A stretch of 64,000 bases of DNA from assembly GCA_913776245.1 (NCBI GenBank), contig CAJYLO010000007.1:186001-250000 (forward strand), in the 5' to 3' direction. The stretch is from an uncultured Chryseobacterium sp. (lineage in GTDB: Bacteria > Bacteroidota > Bacteroidia > Flavobacteriales > Weeksellaceae). The position numbers were made by a program, and so were the translations under genes. Under the pieces are notes generated by a model. The model ran no database searches, was not told the DNA's origin, and was given only the letters and a program-made list of their open reading frames with translations. This document shows, piece by piece, positions 35,246-43,987 of this stretch (positions are counted from its first letter, which is position 1; each line of letters opens with the position of its first letter).

Positions 35246-35884
35246 TTACCTCTTTTGATTAAAATATTTGTTAATAGCCTCGCTTCTGTTTCTTACCTGT
35301 AGTTTTTCATAGATAGATTGTGTAATTTTTTTAATAGAATCTATAGATAAAAATATTTTTTCGGCAATTTCTTTATTCAGCAATCCTTCGGAAATGTAGT
35401 TTAAGACTTGGATTTCCCGGGCATTTAGATTGTTAAATTCTTCCTTGAAGGTTGATTTTTCTTTGGATTGAAAGTAATTAATAATTTTATGCGCAATAAC
35501 GGGTGTGATAGGAGCGCCTCCGTCTTTTATCAGAAGAATATTTTCTTCCAGTTTTTCCAAAGCATTTTTTTTGAGGAGATATCCGTCTGCTCCCGCTTTA
35601 AGAGAATTAAAAACTTTTTCATCATCTTCCAGTACGGTTAGGACAATGCATTTGGTTTCAGGATAATCCGTTTTTATTTTTTCAATAGCCTCTATGCCAG
35701 ACATGCCCGGAAGATTAATATCCATGAGTACAATTTCTGGTTTTATAAAAGGAAAGTCTTTAATAAAAGATTCAGCATTAGAAAACATGCCTACCAAATC
35801 GAAGAGCTGGCTTTCCATAAGGAGGAGTTTAAGCGCGTGATAAAATACCTGGTTGTCTTCTACAAAGGAAATTTTAATTTTCAT
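35246..35884 (-). CDS. LuxR/NarL-family response regulator
   Basis: This 212-residue protein has an intact receiver: VEDN acidic pocket, phospho-acceptor Asp in VLMDINLPGMSGIEAI (about 55), and LLKKN with the conserved Lys. A C-terminal LuxR helix-turn-helix follows (about 150-208, LNAREIQVLNYISEGLLNKE and SIKKITQSIYEKLQVRNR). Its start codon lies inside the end of the upstream kinase gene (11-base overlap), so the two are translationally coupled and probably cognate. It is convergent with the polysaccharide operon, a likely target. Confidence 0.93.
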   Translation of the reverse strand: MKIKISFVEDNQVFYHALKLLLMESQLFDLVGMFSNAESFIKDFPFIKPEIVLMDINLPGMSGIEAIEKIKTDYPETKCIVLTVLEDDEKVFNSLKAGADGYLLKKNALEKLEENILLIKDGGAPITPVIAHKIINYFQSKEKSTFKEEFNNLNAREIQVLNYISEGLLNKEIAEKIFLSIDSIKKITQSIYEKLQVRNRSEAINKYFNQKR

Positions 35885-37217
35885 AGTTAGGGATGTGTTT
35901 GTTAATAGTTAGTTGAAAGGTGGATCCGTATGGGGAACTTTCCAGTAAAATAAGTTCCGAATTAATGAGCTCGGCGGCTTTTCTGGCTTTCAGAAGACCA
36001 ATTCCTGTTCCGGGTATATTTTCCATCGTGTTTAGTCTGATGTAAGGTTTGAAAATCTTTTCTCTATAGATTGTATTGATGCCTATTCCGTTATCTGTGA
36101 AGTTGATTTTAATGGATTGCTCTGAGTTTTCAAAAGTTATTTTTAATGTTTTATAAGCATTGTTATTATATAAATAGGCGTTTTCGGCGATAATAATGAT
36201 GATTTTCTCTAATAATTCCGGATCTTTTCTTATGATGAGTGTTTCATTGTAATTTTCGATTTCATAAATAAATCCGGGTTTGGCGTTTTTAAATTTTTCC
36301 AATAATTCTTTAATGACTTCCAAAACTTTGAGATCTGTTTTTTTAGCCTGAGTAAGGATTATTTTATTATAATCGAACATATTATTAATGAATTTTTCTT
36401 CTTCATCTATGCTGTTTTTTATTAGCATAAAGTATTGCTCCATTTCTTTGTAGGATCTGTTCTCATTAATTCCGTTTTCTATTTTATCAATAAAAGCGTT
36501 AAAAATATAGATGGGAGATTTTAGGAAATGACTGGACGCTTCACTGAAAAGAATCTGGTCGTTTGATTGTTCTTTCATCCTCATTCTGGATTCTTTTAGT
36601 TTTTTGTTCAGATTTATTAATCTTTTGGTTTTTAGATTCAGATAATAGATATACATAAATATCAGACCGATAATAAAGCTTAAGTTTCCGTACAAAATGA
36701 TAAACTTTGATGTTTCCGGATTCTTATCTGCATACATTTTTGGGATAAATGCGCCAATAGCGGTACCTTCTAATAACATCAATGAAATGGAAATTACATT
36801 TATTATAATAAGATATTTTATTTCCTGCGGATTAAATAGCATAGTAGATGCCACTATAATTGGTAAATAATAATAAGCGAGTAATGGATGTGAGAAATAA
36901 ATAAATGCCAGTAATGCAATTAAGTCCAGGTATAATAAAATGAAAATTTTTGCGGTGATATATTTTCTATTAGCATTAAAATGATATAAAAATGTAGTTC
37001 CTAAAAGTGCAAAAAAACAGAACAAACTGCTGATGTAATATGAAATAGAGATGAATAGAAATACCTGAACGAACTGATTTACAATGTAGGTAAGAATCAG
37101 TCTGTTTGCAAACATTGTTTTAAGGTTTACCTCTTCAGTATTATATTTAGACACGCCGATATATTCTAGCCGGGCGTATTTAAGCAGGAAAAAGAATTTA
37201 ATTTTATGTAAATACAT
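35874..37217 (-). CDS. Membrane sensor histidine kinase (copy 1 of 3, His intact)
   Basis: This 447-residue protein has about six N-terminal membrane segments (residues 40-195) resembling a 7TM/MASE-type sensor without a periplasmic domain. The DHp helix carries His230 in SSHFLKSPIYIF. The ATP-binding domain has N-box IIIIAENAYLYNN, G1 FTDNGIGI and G2 PGTGIGLLKARK. It overlaps the response regulator gene by 11 bases. It is the most diverged of three tandem related kinases and the likely phosphodonor for that regulator. Confidence 0.9.
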   Translation of the reverse strand: MYLHKIKFFFLLKYARLEYIGVSKYNTEEVNLKTMFANRLILTYIVNQFVQVFLFISISYYISSLFCFFALLGTTFLYHFNANRKYITAKIFILLYLDLIALLAFIYFSHPLLAYYYLPIIVASTMLFNPQEIKYLIIINVISISLMLLEGTAIGAFIPKMYADKNPETSKFIILYGNLSFIIGLIFMYIYYLNLKTKRLINLNKKLKESRMRMKEQSNDQILFSEASSHFLKSPIYIFNAFIDKIENGINENRSYKEMEQYFMLIKNSIDEEEKFINNMFDYNKIILTQAKKTDLKVLEVIKELLEKFKNAKPGFIYEIENYNETLIIRKDPELLEKIIIIIAENAYLYNNNAYKTLKITFENSEQSIKINFTDNGIGINTIYREKIFKPYIRLNTMENIPGTGIGLLKARKAAELINSELILLESSPYGSTFQLTINKHIPNYEN

Positions 37218-37268
37218 TGCTTATTCAGGTTTTAAAAGTTTTGTCTTTTTTGGAAGCAAATCAAATTC

Positions 37269-38594
37269 TTAAAAAGGAATGCTTAATCGGAAAATACAAC
37301 CGTTTTTACCGGAAACCAGATTAAGCTCCGAGTTTATCTTTAAAGTGGCGAGGTTGGCAAAAGATAAACCAAGTCCGCTTCCCGGAATAGAATCTATTTG
37401 GTTTATCCTGTTAAATGGTTCAAAGATTTTTGTTTTATATTCTTCGGAAATCCCAATTCCGTTATCTTCCACAAAAATGTAAATTTTCTTATCTTCTTTA
37501 GTTGTAAATATTTTTATCATTGGTGTTTTGGAAATATTGTATTTTAAGCCATTATCCACTAAATTCTGGATGATGATGTCTAATAACTTCGCATTGGAAT
37601 AGATAATACAGTTGTTTTTTACTTCATTTATTATTTTTGATTTTTTATATTTTAATGAGAAAATAGGTGTGTTTTTGTCAATCATTTCTTTCAGATTGAT
37701 CATTTCAAACTTATTATCTGTGCCATAAATTAAAGAATAGGTAATAAGATCGTTAGAATATTTTTCATTCATCTTATTACTGTCTTTTATCAGATTGATG
37801 TAATATTTTGATGCAGTTCTGTCTGCACTGTTCTCCAGATTATCTTTGATTTTTGTAAGAAAACTATTGATAATAAATAATGGTGTTTTTAGAGAATGAG
37901 TAGCGGCCATTCCGAATGTTCTTAATTCATTGTTTTCTGTAAAAAGTTTTTGTTTAGCACTGTTAAGATTGGCTTTAATTTTTTTAAGTTTCCGCTCCTG
38001 ATATTGATTCATGAAAATGTATAAAAAGGTGAGAGAAAACATGTAAATTATTATTTTAGACAGTACCAGGTAGTTAAATAGCTCTACTTTTTCCGGTCTG
38101 AGCTGATGGAAGCAGAAAAGGTGATCTCCATACATAGATTGCAATAAGAACAAACCGATGCCTTCTATAATAACAAACAAAAGATATTTTACCTCTTTAT
38201 TAGTAAAAAATAATGGGCCTACTACTATGTATATGATGTAAAAATGGTTGAGAGCTGTAGTGTAGCCATACACCATTCCGCTTAAAAAGAAAAATAAATA
38301 TACGACCTGTGCACCGGCTATTTTGGCCATTAAAAAGTTTTTTCTTTTTATTGTGCGTATAAGATGCTCTGCCATAGATAACCCGAAAACCAGTAAAGAT
38401 TCCCAATACAGACCAACGAAAATATAGAGGATGGTGGAAGAGAGATTCAGGTAATAAAGTAGTATGGAAATAGAATTATGGATCTGTCTTTTATTTTTAT
38501 CAAAAGGCTCATACTTATAATCCAGAACTCCATCATTGATATTTCTTAGAATTCTGATTTTTGAAAAACCTTCTTTAAAATAATAATTAATCAT
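37269..38594 (-). CDS. Membrane sensor histidine kinase (copy 2 of 3, His intact)
   Basis: This 441-residue kinase has about six membrane helices (45-195), then the DHp helix with His233 in AATHSLKTPLFII. N-box IIQNLVDNGLKYN, G1 VEDNGIGI, F-box KIFEPFNRI and G2 PGSGLGLSFANL are all intact. It is closely related in layout and sequence to the kinase encoded at 38770-40080 (for example the shared SKYYINL/AKYYINL and GCIFRL segments). It is separated from it by an AT-rich 175-bp gap that may hold its own promoter. Confidence 0.92.
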   Translation of the reverse strand: MINYYFKEGFSKIRILRNINDGVLDYKYEPFDKNKRQIHNSISILLYYLNLSSTILYIFVGLYWESLLVFGLSMAEHLIRTIKRKNFLMAKIAGAQVVYLFFFLSGMVYGYTTALNHFYIIYIVVGPLFFTNKEVKYLLFVIIEGIGLFLLQSMYGDHLFCFHQLRPEKVELFNYLVLSKIIIYMFSLTFLYIFMNQYQERKLKKIKANLNSAKQKLFTENNELRTFGMAATHSLKTPLFIINSFLTKIKDNLENSADRTASKYYINLIKDSNKMNEKYSNDLITYSLIYGTDNKFEMINLKEMIDKNTPIFSLKYKKSKIINEVKNNCIIYSNAKLLDIIIQNLVDNGLKYNISKTPMIKIFTTKEDKKIYIFVEDNGIGISEEYKTKIFEPFNRINQIDSIPGSGLGLSFANLATLKINSELNLVSGKNGCIFRLSIPF

Positions 38595-38769
38595 GTTAGG
38601 TAGATTTATTTTATTTTCATTATCCGGATTTTAGAAATTAAGTTAATAATGTTAATTATATTTAATAGTAAATATAATAATTTAAAGCTCAATAATTTAA
38701 AGAAATATTATTTTTTTTAATTTAATACAATTCTTATATGTATTAGTTTGTGTCTTTTCGGAAGATGAT

Positions 38770-40080
38770 TTATTTGAGTGCATCGGGAGTTTTTAGCCTG
38801 AAAATACAACCGTCAGTATTAGAAATTAATGAAAGATCTGCATTGATTTTTAAGGCTGCTAAGCGAGCTATCGTGAGACCTAAGCCGCTTCTTCCAGGTA
38901 TTTCTGTTTCATTGATTCGCATAAAAGGATTGAAAATATTTTCTTTATGTTCTTCCTTTATTCCTATCCCGTTATCTTTGAAATATATGGAAAGAACATT
39001 GTCTCGAGATTCATAGAATATTCTAATAACTGGTTTTTCAGAAATGTTATATTGAATACCGTTTTCAATTAAATTTTCGATTATAATTTTTAGTAACGTC
39101 TCGTGTGATCTTATAATTACGGTTATTTCTATTTCATTACTGATTTCGGCAGATTTATATTTTTTCATTAATTTTTTGGAAACACTATCGATTAATCTTT
39201 TTAGATTAATTTGATGAAAAATACATTTAAGATGAAGAACGTATAAGTATGTATTTAGATCTGCAGAAAATCTTTCATTAAGCTTATTGCGCTCTTTCAG
39301 GAGATTGATATAATACTTGGCTTTGGTGGCATCTCTTTCATTTTTTATTTTACTAAAAAAATTATTGTTAACATTTATAGGTGCTTTGAAAGAACTGTTG
39401 AAGAAGGCATCGCTTGTGACTTTTAATTCCTGGCCATTATTATTGATTTTTTTCTGCAGGATATTAAAATTCTTTATCGCTCCTTTTAATTTATCCTTAT
39501 AATATATATTGAGGATTATAGATGAAAGTGTGAAAATATAGACATATGCAATTAAATTAGAAATAATAAGATAGTTGTAAACAGCTTTCATTTCTGGTCT
39601 CAATAGATTAAAATGAATGAAGTGTCTTTCATTAACCAACGGCTGCACTAAGAATAAAATGATACTTTGTATTGTAAAGAAAATTAGTAATCTGGATTCT
39701 TTATAAGTGAATATCAATGGACTTAAAAGAATGTATATGATATAAAAAAAATTTATTTCTTTAGAGTATCCGTATATACTGCTGCTGAAAATAAAGATAA
39801 GTATGCTTTGTATGCCTGCAGCTTTAGCATAAAAAGGATGCTTTTTTCGTATGTTTCGGCTTATAAATTCGATAAAAACAAAAATCCCTAAAAAAGCAGT
39901 TGCCCAGTAATATCCAAAGATCAGATATATAAAAATAAAAACCCAATTAAGAATGTAAAGTAATTTTGCAATAGTATTGTATACTTGCCCGCTTGTTTCA
40001 AAAGGATAGTTCCTGGATTGGCATACGTGATGTAAGAGCCAGCTTTCTATCTTGTTTTTTATGTATAAAACAGTTTTCAT
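38770..40080 (-). CDS. Degenerate histidine kinase (copy 3 of 3, catalytic His replaced)
   Basis: I place the start at 40080 (MKTVLYIKNKIESWLLHH), which gives 436 residues, similar to copy 2. A longer open frame to 40173 would run through a terminator hairpin. The layout matches copy 2, with six membrane helices, DHp and ATPase domains. However, the DHp block reads FFNSSFKAPINV where copy 2 has ATHSLKTPLFII, so the phospho-accepting His is Ser229 (codon 39394-39396). N-box IIENLIENGIQYN, G1 FKDNGIGI and G2 GRSGLGLTIA look intact. It may bind ATP and modulate the other kinases instead of passing phosphate. Confidence 0.85.
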   Translation of the reverse strand: MKTVLYIKNKIESWLLHHVCQSRNYPFETSGQVYNTIAKLLYILNWVFIFIYLIFGYYWATAFLGIFVFIEFISRNIRKKHPFYAKAAGIQSILIFIFSSSIYGYSKEINFFYIIYILLSPLIFTYKESRLLIFFTIQSIILFLVQPLVNERHFIHFNLLRPEMKAVYNYLIISNLIAYVYIFTLSSIILNIYYKDKLKGAIKNFNILQKKINNNGQELKVTSDAFFNSSFKAPINVNNNFFSKIKNERDATKAKYYINLLKERNKLNERFSADLNTYLYVLHLKCIFHQINLKRLIDSVSKKLMKKYKSAEISNEIEITVIIRSHETLLKIIIENLIENGIQYNISEKPVIRIFYESRDNVLSIYFKDNGIGIKEEHKENIFNPFMRINETEIPGRSGLGLTIARLAALKINADLSLISNTDGCIFRLKTPDALK

Positions 40081-40137
40081 TAAAAAATTTTTAATACCTG
40101 TTCCTGATTTCGAATGACAGCAATTCCAATAAAAAAA

Positions 40138-40166
40138 CCGAGAAATATCCTCACAATATTTCTCGG
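40138..40166 (-). terminator. Leftward intrinsic terminator upstream of the degenerate kinase gene
   Basis: CCGAGAAATAT and ATATTTCTCGG form an 11-bp perfect stem with a 7-base loop. Read leftward it is followed by a T run (AAAAAAA at 40131-40137 on the plus strand). It lies 58 bp before the kinase start and about 190 bp after the receptor stop. Because another terminator already lies next to the receptor gene, this one may act as an attenuator or end a short RNA. Confidence 0.75.
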
Positions 40167-40239
40167 CAAACACAAAGGATGATTACTTTTATTTAGCTTT
40201 TTTCCTATTCAAAATTAACTGATAATAAAAAAATGTCCA

Positions 40240-40255
40240 TTACACTATAGTGTAA
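40240..40255. promoter_or_regulatory. 16-bp perfect palindrome upstream of the kinase cassette
   Basis: TTACACTATAGTGTAA is fully self-complementary and lies 160 bp upstream of the kinase start, between the two terminators. A second, weaker ACACTTTGGTGT palindrome follows at about 40264. It is a good candidate operator for the cassette. Confidence 0.45.
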
Positions 40256-40283
40256 TTTTTGCAACACTTTGGTGTATTGTAAA

Positions 40284-40313
40284 TAAAAAAATGAGCTCTA
40301 AGCCCATTTTTTT
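40284..40313. terminator. Terminator of the TonB-type protein gene
   Basis: ATGAGCT (40291-40297) and AGCCCAT (40301-40307) pair with one G-T. A-runs lie on the left and T-runs on the right, so it works in either direction. It lies 41 bp past the receptor stop codon. Confidence 0.65.
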
Positions 40314-40353
40314 ATAGATACCACACAAATTCTCTTCGCAGCAGTCAGGTAAA

Positions 40354-42909
40354 TTACATCGGAGGCATATCATCTCCGCCATTGCTGTTAGCATTAATAT
40401 CTTTCTTCTTTTTAGGCTGGTCAACCTTTTCTCCTTGTTTAAAACGGTAAGTGAAAGATATTGAAAACTGTCTCGGATTCCATTGCATATACGAATACTG
40501 AGAATAACTCGGCGTGTTTGTTGTGCTTTCTCTCGCTCTGGTATTGAATATATCCTGAATATTAAAAGCAAGAGTGCCGTTGCCATCCAGAATAGTTCTT
40601 GTCGCTCCAAAGTTGATAGCGTACATAGATTGCCTGTCAACACTTGCCGTTTTTTCAGGGCCTCTGTAAAAACCTTGTACTTGGAAAGATGTTTTTTTAT
40701 CTGGCCGGAAAGTCGTGGTTAATCTTAATCTTGATGAAAATCCACTTCCTTCATAACTGAAATCTTTGTAAGAACCGGAATTGTCATAGCCGAATAAATC
40801 GACATTTCCCATAATTCTTAACCATTTGAACGGATCATAAGTTGCATTAAGGTCTAGACCGTAATTAGCTTCGGAACCTGCATTGACCGGCATTCTGTAT
40901 AATACCGTATTGTTATTGGAATCTAAGGCATTATACTGATAAAAGTTAACTTCGTCCTGAGATTTTTTAAAATATAAAGTAGGGTTGAATACGATTTTGC
41001 TCTTAGAAAGACTGTAGCCTAACTCAAATGAATTTTCGTAAGTTGGGTTCAAATCCGGATTTCCCAAGAATAAACTTCTGTCATTACCAAAGGACATAAA
41101 CGGAATCAGAAACCAGGAACGCGGCCTGTTGATCCTTCTAGAATAATTCAATAAAATCTGATTGCTTTTATCCAGGTTGTAACTGAAAAAAGCGCTCGGG
41201 AAAAAGCCAGTATAGTTTTTCGGGACTTCTACCAATTCTGCCGTTTCCATACTTTTGAAGCTCACATCGATATTGGTGTTCTCCATTCTTAGTCCAAGCT
41301 GATAGCCAAAGTTTCCAATCTTGCTTCGGAATTGTGAGTAGACAGCAGATATTTTTTCGTTATACTTGGTATCGCTGGTGAATCGTTCCAAAACAGTAAA
41401 AGGACTATTGTTCGTGCTTTGGTCTACGAAATAGCTGTAATCATTATTGTTCAGGTCAAATCTAGCTCCTGCTTCGAATTTAGAATTTTCTCCGATTGGC
41501 AATTCATAATCCGCTTTAGCAAGAAATGTAGTGTTCTTCGAATTATTGAAAAGATTATTTACTGTGATAGACGAAGTTCCGTCGGTCACAAAACTGGTTT
41601 GATTGATAGGTCCCGAACTGTTGCTCTTATTGGTCTGATAACTTGTAGCAAGACTCAAAAGCTGTCCTTTGTCTCCGATCTTCTGGTCAAATCCTAAATC
41701 TGCTTGAAACGAATTATTATTCCTTACGGATTCATTGATTCTCGTAGTGTATTTATCTAAAATCGCGAAAGGAACGTTAGGATAACCAGCTAATGAAGTA
41801 TTTTTTCGAATGATTCTGTCATACGTATTAATGGTTTCAGTGCCTTCGTTTTCAAAGGAACGGAACATAACAGAAGCATTCAATGAAGATTTCTCCGTCA
41901 GGTCAACTACAAATCCTGTATTGACATTATAGTTTTTATTTTCGCTCTTGTTCTTTCCTTTCTGATCTGTAAAAATACTGGCATTGTTCTCAAGTCCTGC
42001 AGGGTCTGAAAAAGATGTGTACGTATTGTTATTAGTAGATTTATTTCTGTTATAGCTTCCTCCGCCGTTCAGATAATAGGTCCAGGCACCTTTTTTCCAG
42101 CTAAGACTTGTGTTGAGTCTGGTGTTAGGCAGATAGCCAAGCGTTCCTTCTACGCTTCCGTTGAAGCCCATTTTAGATGATTTCTTGAGGATGATATTAA
42201 GAATACCGGCTGTTCCGCTCGCTTCATACTTGGAAGAAGGATTGGTAATGACCTCGATTTTTTCAATCTGGTCTGCCGGAATGGATTTCAAAGCGTCCGC
42301 TCCGTCATCGATACCCAATAATGACGATGGTTTGCCATTAATCAGAAATCTGATGTTCGAATTACCTCTCATCGAAACTGTCCCGTCAGTATCTACGGAA
42401 ACTGAAGGCACGTTGGACAAAACATCTTGTAGATTACCGCCCTTGCTTACAATATCTTGTGAAGGATCATACGTTTTTTTATCTAATTCAACTTTGTATG
42501 GTTTTGTAGAAGTAGCTGTAATAGTGACTCCCTGGATGTCGGTCGTATTATTAAGATTCGCTTTTCCGTCAGAAACAATAACGAAAGGCGCAATCGCTCC
42601 GGCTTTCTCAACTCTAATTGTCTGTGTGAATTTTTTATAATCAACTGCTTCAATACTTACTTCATAGCTTCCCGGTGCAAGTTCTACCTTGTAATTTCCG
42701 TTGACATCTGCCAGTGCGGCGTCGCTTAGCTGGGCGTTTTGCTGATTTTTAAAAGTGACGGATGCATAACCCACACCACCATTTGCGTCTTTTACATTTC
42801 CAGAAACATTCACCTTCTGCTGCGCCATTATGAAGCTTGCAGCCCCAACTGTCAGCGCCAGTCCGAAGAATTTTTTCTGAATTACATTTACAATTTCCGT
42901 TCGTTCCAT
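40354..42909 (-). CDS. TonB-type outer-membrane beta-barrel protein with carboxypeptidase-like regulatory domain
   Basis: This 851-residue protein has a signal peptide (ending near SFIMAQQ). It then has a CarboxypepD-regulatory-like Ig fold (about 32-110, VNVSGNVKDANGGVGYASV), a TonB plug (about 130-240, VSKGGNLQDVLSNVPSVSV and IEKIEVITNPSSKYEASG), and a long barrel (GFFPSAFFSYNLDKSNQILL, SRRINRPRSWFLIPF) ending in FSISFTYRFKQ. The end is a charged tail of Lys/Gly/Asp. It matches the outer-membrane beta-barrel family 3 type of Bacteroidota receptors. There is no SusD partner. The substrate is unknown. Confidence 0.9.
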   Translation of the reverse strand: MERTEIVNVIQKKFFGLALTVGAASFIMAQQKVNVSGNVKDANGGVGYASVTFKNQQNAQLSDAALADVNGNYKVELAPGSYEVSIEAVDYKKFTQTIRVEKAGAIAPFVIVSDGKANLNNTTDIQGVTITATSTKPYKVELDKKTYDPSQDIVSKGGNLQDVLSNVPSVSVDTDGTVSMRGNSNIRFLINGKPSSLLGIDDGADALKSIPADQIEKIEVITNPSSKYEASGTAGILNIILKKSSKMGFNGSVEGTLGYLPNTRLNTSLSWKKGAWTYYLNGGGSYNRNKSTNNNTYTSFSDPAGLENNASIFTDQKGKNKSENKNYNVNTGFVVDLTEKSSLNASVMFRSFENEGTETINTYDRIIRKNTSLAGYPNVPFAILDKYTTRINESVRNNNSFQADLGFDQKIGDKGQLLSLATSYQTNKSNSSGPINQTSFVTDGTSSITVNNLFNNSKNTTFLAKADYELPIGENSKFEAGARFDLNNNDYSYFVDQSTNNSPFTVLERFTSDTKYNEKISAVYSQFRSKIGNFGYQLGLRMENTNIDVSFKSMETAELVEVPKNYTGFFPSAFFSYNLDKSNQILLNYSRRINRPRSWFLIPFMSFGNDRSLFLGNPDLNPTYENSFELGYSLSKSKIVFNPTLYFKKSQDEVNFYQYNALDSNNNTVLYRMPVNAGSEANYGLDLNATYDPFKWLRIMGNVDLFGYDNSGSYKDFSYEGSGFSSRLRLTTTFRPDKKTSFQVQGFYRGPEKTASVDRQSMYAINFGATRTILDGNGTLAFNIQDIFNTRARESTTNTPSYSQYSYMQWNPRQFSISFTYRFKQGEKVDQPKKKKDINANSNGGDDMPPM

Positions 42910-42940
42910 TAATATTTATTTTTCGCTTTCGCTCTTTATT

Positions 42941-43966
42941 TTATTTGATTTGCCTGCTGTCCAGCCAGTCCTGGTAGGCTTTTGCATTTCTGGCGTGTTC
43001 CGCATCATTATCCGTGAATTTATGATAGCCGGGTCTTGCCGGATCGGCACACATAAAGATGTAATTGTTTTTTTCTGCATCCAGAACAGCATTCAGGGAA
43101 TTTTTATCTACAATGCAGATTGGTCCCGGCGGAATACCTTTGTTGGCATAGGTGTTATAAGGAGAAGGCTCTTTCAGGTATTTGTAATAGACCCGTTTGA
43201 TTTTCTGAGTAAAATTGTTGGCCTTATTCACGGCATAGATGACTGTCGGGTCGCTTTGCAGCTTCATTCCCTTTTTATAACGATTGATGTATAGTCCCGC
43301 AACTGTCCTTTGCTCATCGGGCTTGCCGCCGGTTTCTTTGTATACCAGAGATGCTAGGGCATAGATTTGGTCTCTGGTAAGTCCGGATTGTTTTTCTTTT
43401 TCTATCCTTTCCGCGGTCCAGAAATATTTGTAATCGTTTTCAAATTTATCAAAGAATTCTTTAGGCGTTACCGTCCAGAAAAAATCATAAGTATTGTTGA
43501 AGAAATATTTCTTAAGGTCTTCAGCATTTTTATAGCCTTTATTAACCGCAATTTCATCCAGTGTTTTGACAAACTTTGCAGAATCGATTTCCGTTTTTTT
43601 GGTTACTCGTCCTACCATCTGGTAAACATCATCAAAATCCTTTATTCGGAAGGAATTCGGAGTCTGATTGCCGGCGATGATCATATTGTTGATTTCCCGG
43701 TTGTTCATTCCTTGTTTTAATTCGTAACGACCTGGTTTGTAATTGTCTTTCAGCATTTTTTCATCGGCAATGCTGACGAAATTTTCCTGGTTTTTGATGT
43801 AAGGCGAAATCGAATCCAGAATCTGCTTGTAAGCAGCATTATGTGGAATCAGAACATAACCTTCTTTTTCCACATTGTTACCAAGGTATTTATTGTAAAA
43901 TCGCAATCCGAAATATCCCAGGATTGCAACTAACAGAATTGATATGATGAGAATGGTCTTTTTCAT
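42941..43966 (-). CDS. mltG: Endolytic murein transglycosylase MltG
   Basis: This 341-residue protein has one N-terminal membrane helix (about 4-23) and a periplasmic YceG domain. The family block is ALASLVYKETGGKPDEQRTV (about 213-232), with the second Glu of the usual EKE motif kept. It is followed by LYINRYKKGMKLQSDPTVIY, GIPPGPICIVDKNSLNAVL and NYIFMCADPARPGYHKFT. It cleaves nascent glycan strands and sets their length. It follows dapF on the same strand by 21 bases, so cell-wall precursor and remodelling genes are likely co-transcribed. Confidence 0.95.
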   Translation of the reverse strand: MKKTILIISILLVAILGYFGLRFYNKYLGNNVEKEGYVLIPHNAAYKQILDSISPYIKNQENFVSIADEKMLKDNYKPGRYELKQGMNNREINNMIIAGNQTPNSFRIKDFDDVYQMVGRVTKKTEIDSAKFVKTLDEIAVNKGYKNAEDLKKYFFNNTYDFFWTVTPKEFFDKFENDYKYFWTAERIEKEKQSGLTRDQIYALASLVYKETGGKPDEQRTVAGLYINRYKKGMKLQSDPTVIYAVNKANNFTQKIKRVYYKYLKEPSPYNTYANKGIPPGPICIVDKNSLNAVLDAEKNNYIFMCADPARPGYHKFTDNDAEHARNAKAYQDWLDSRQIK

Positions 43967-43987
43967 AGTCTAAATTAATGTCAGGTT

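Noticed and set aside
42161-42640. 159-codon rightward frame opposite the TonB-type gene.
   Set aside because: Antisense shadow of a well-supported gene, with no domain pattern.
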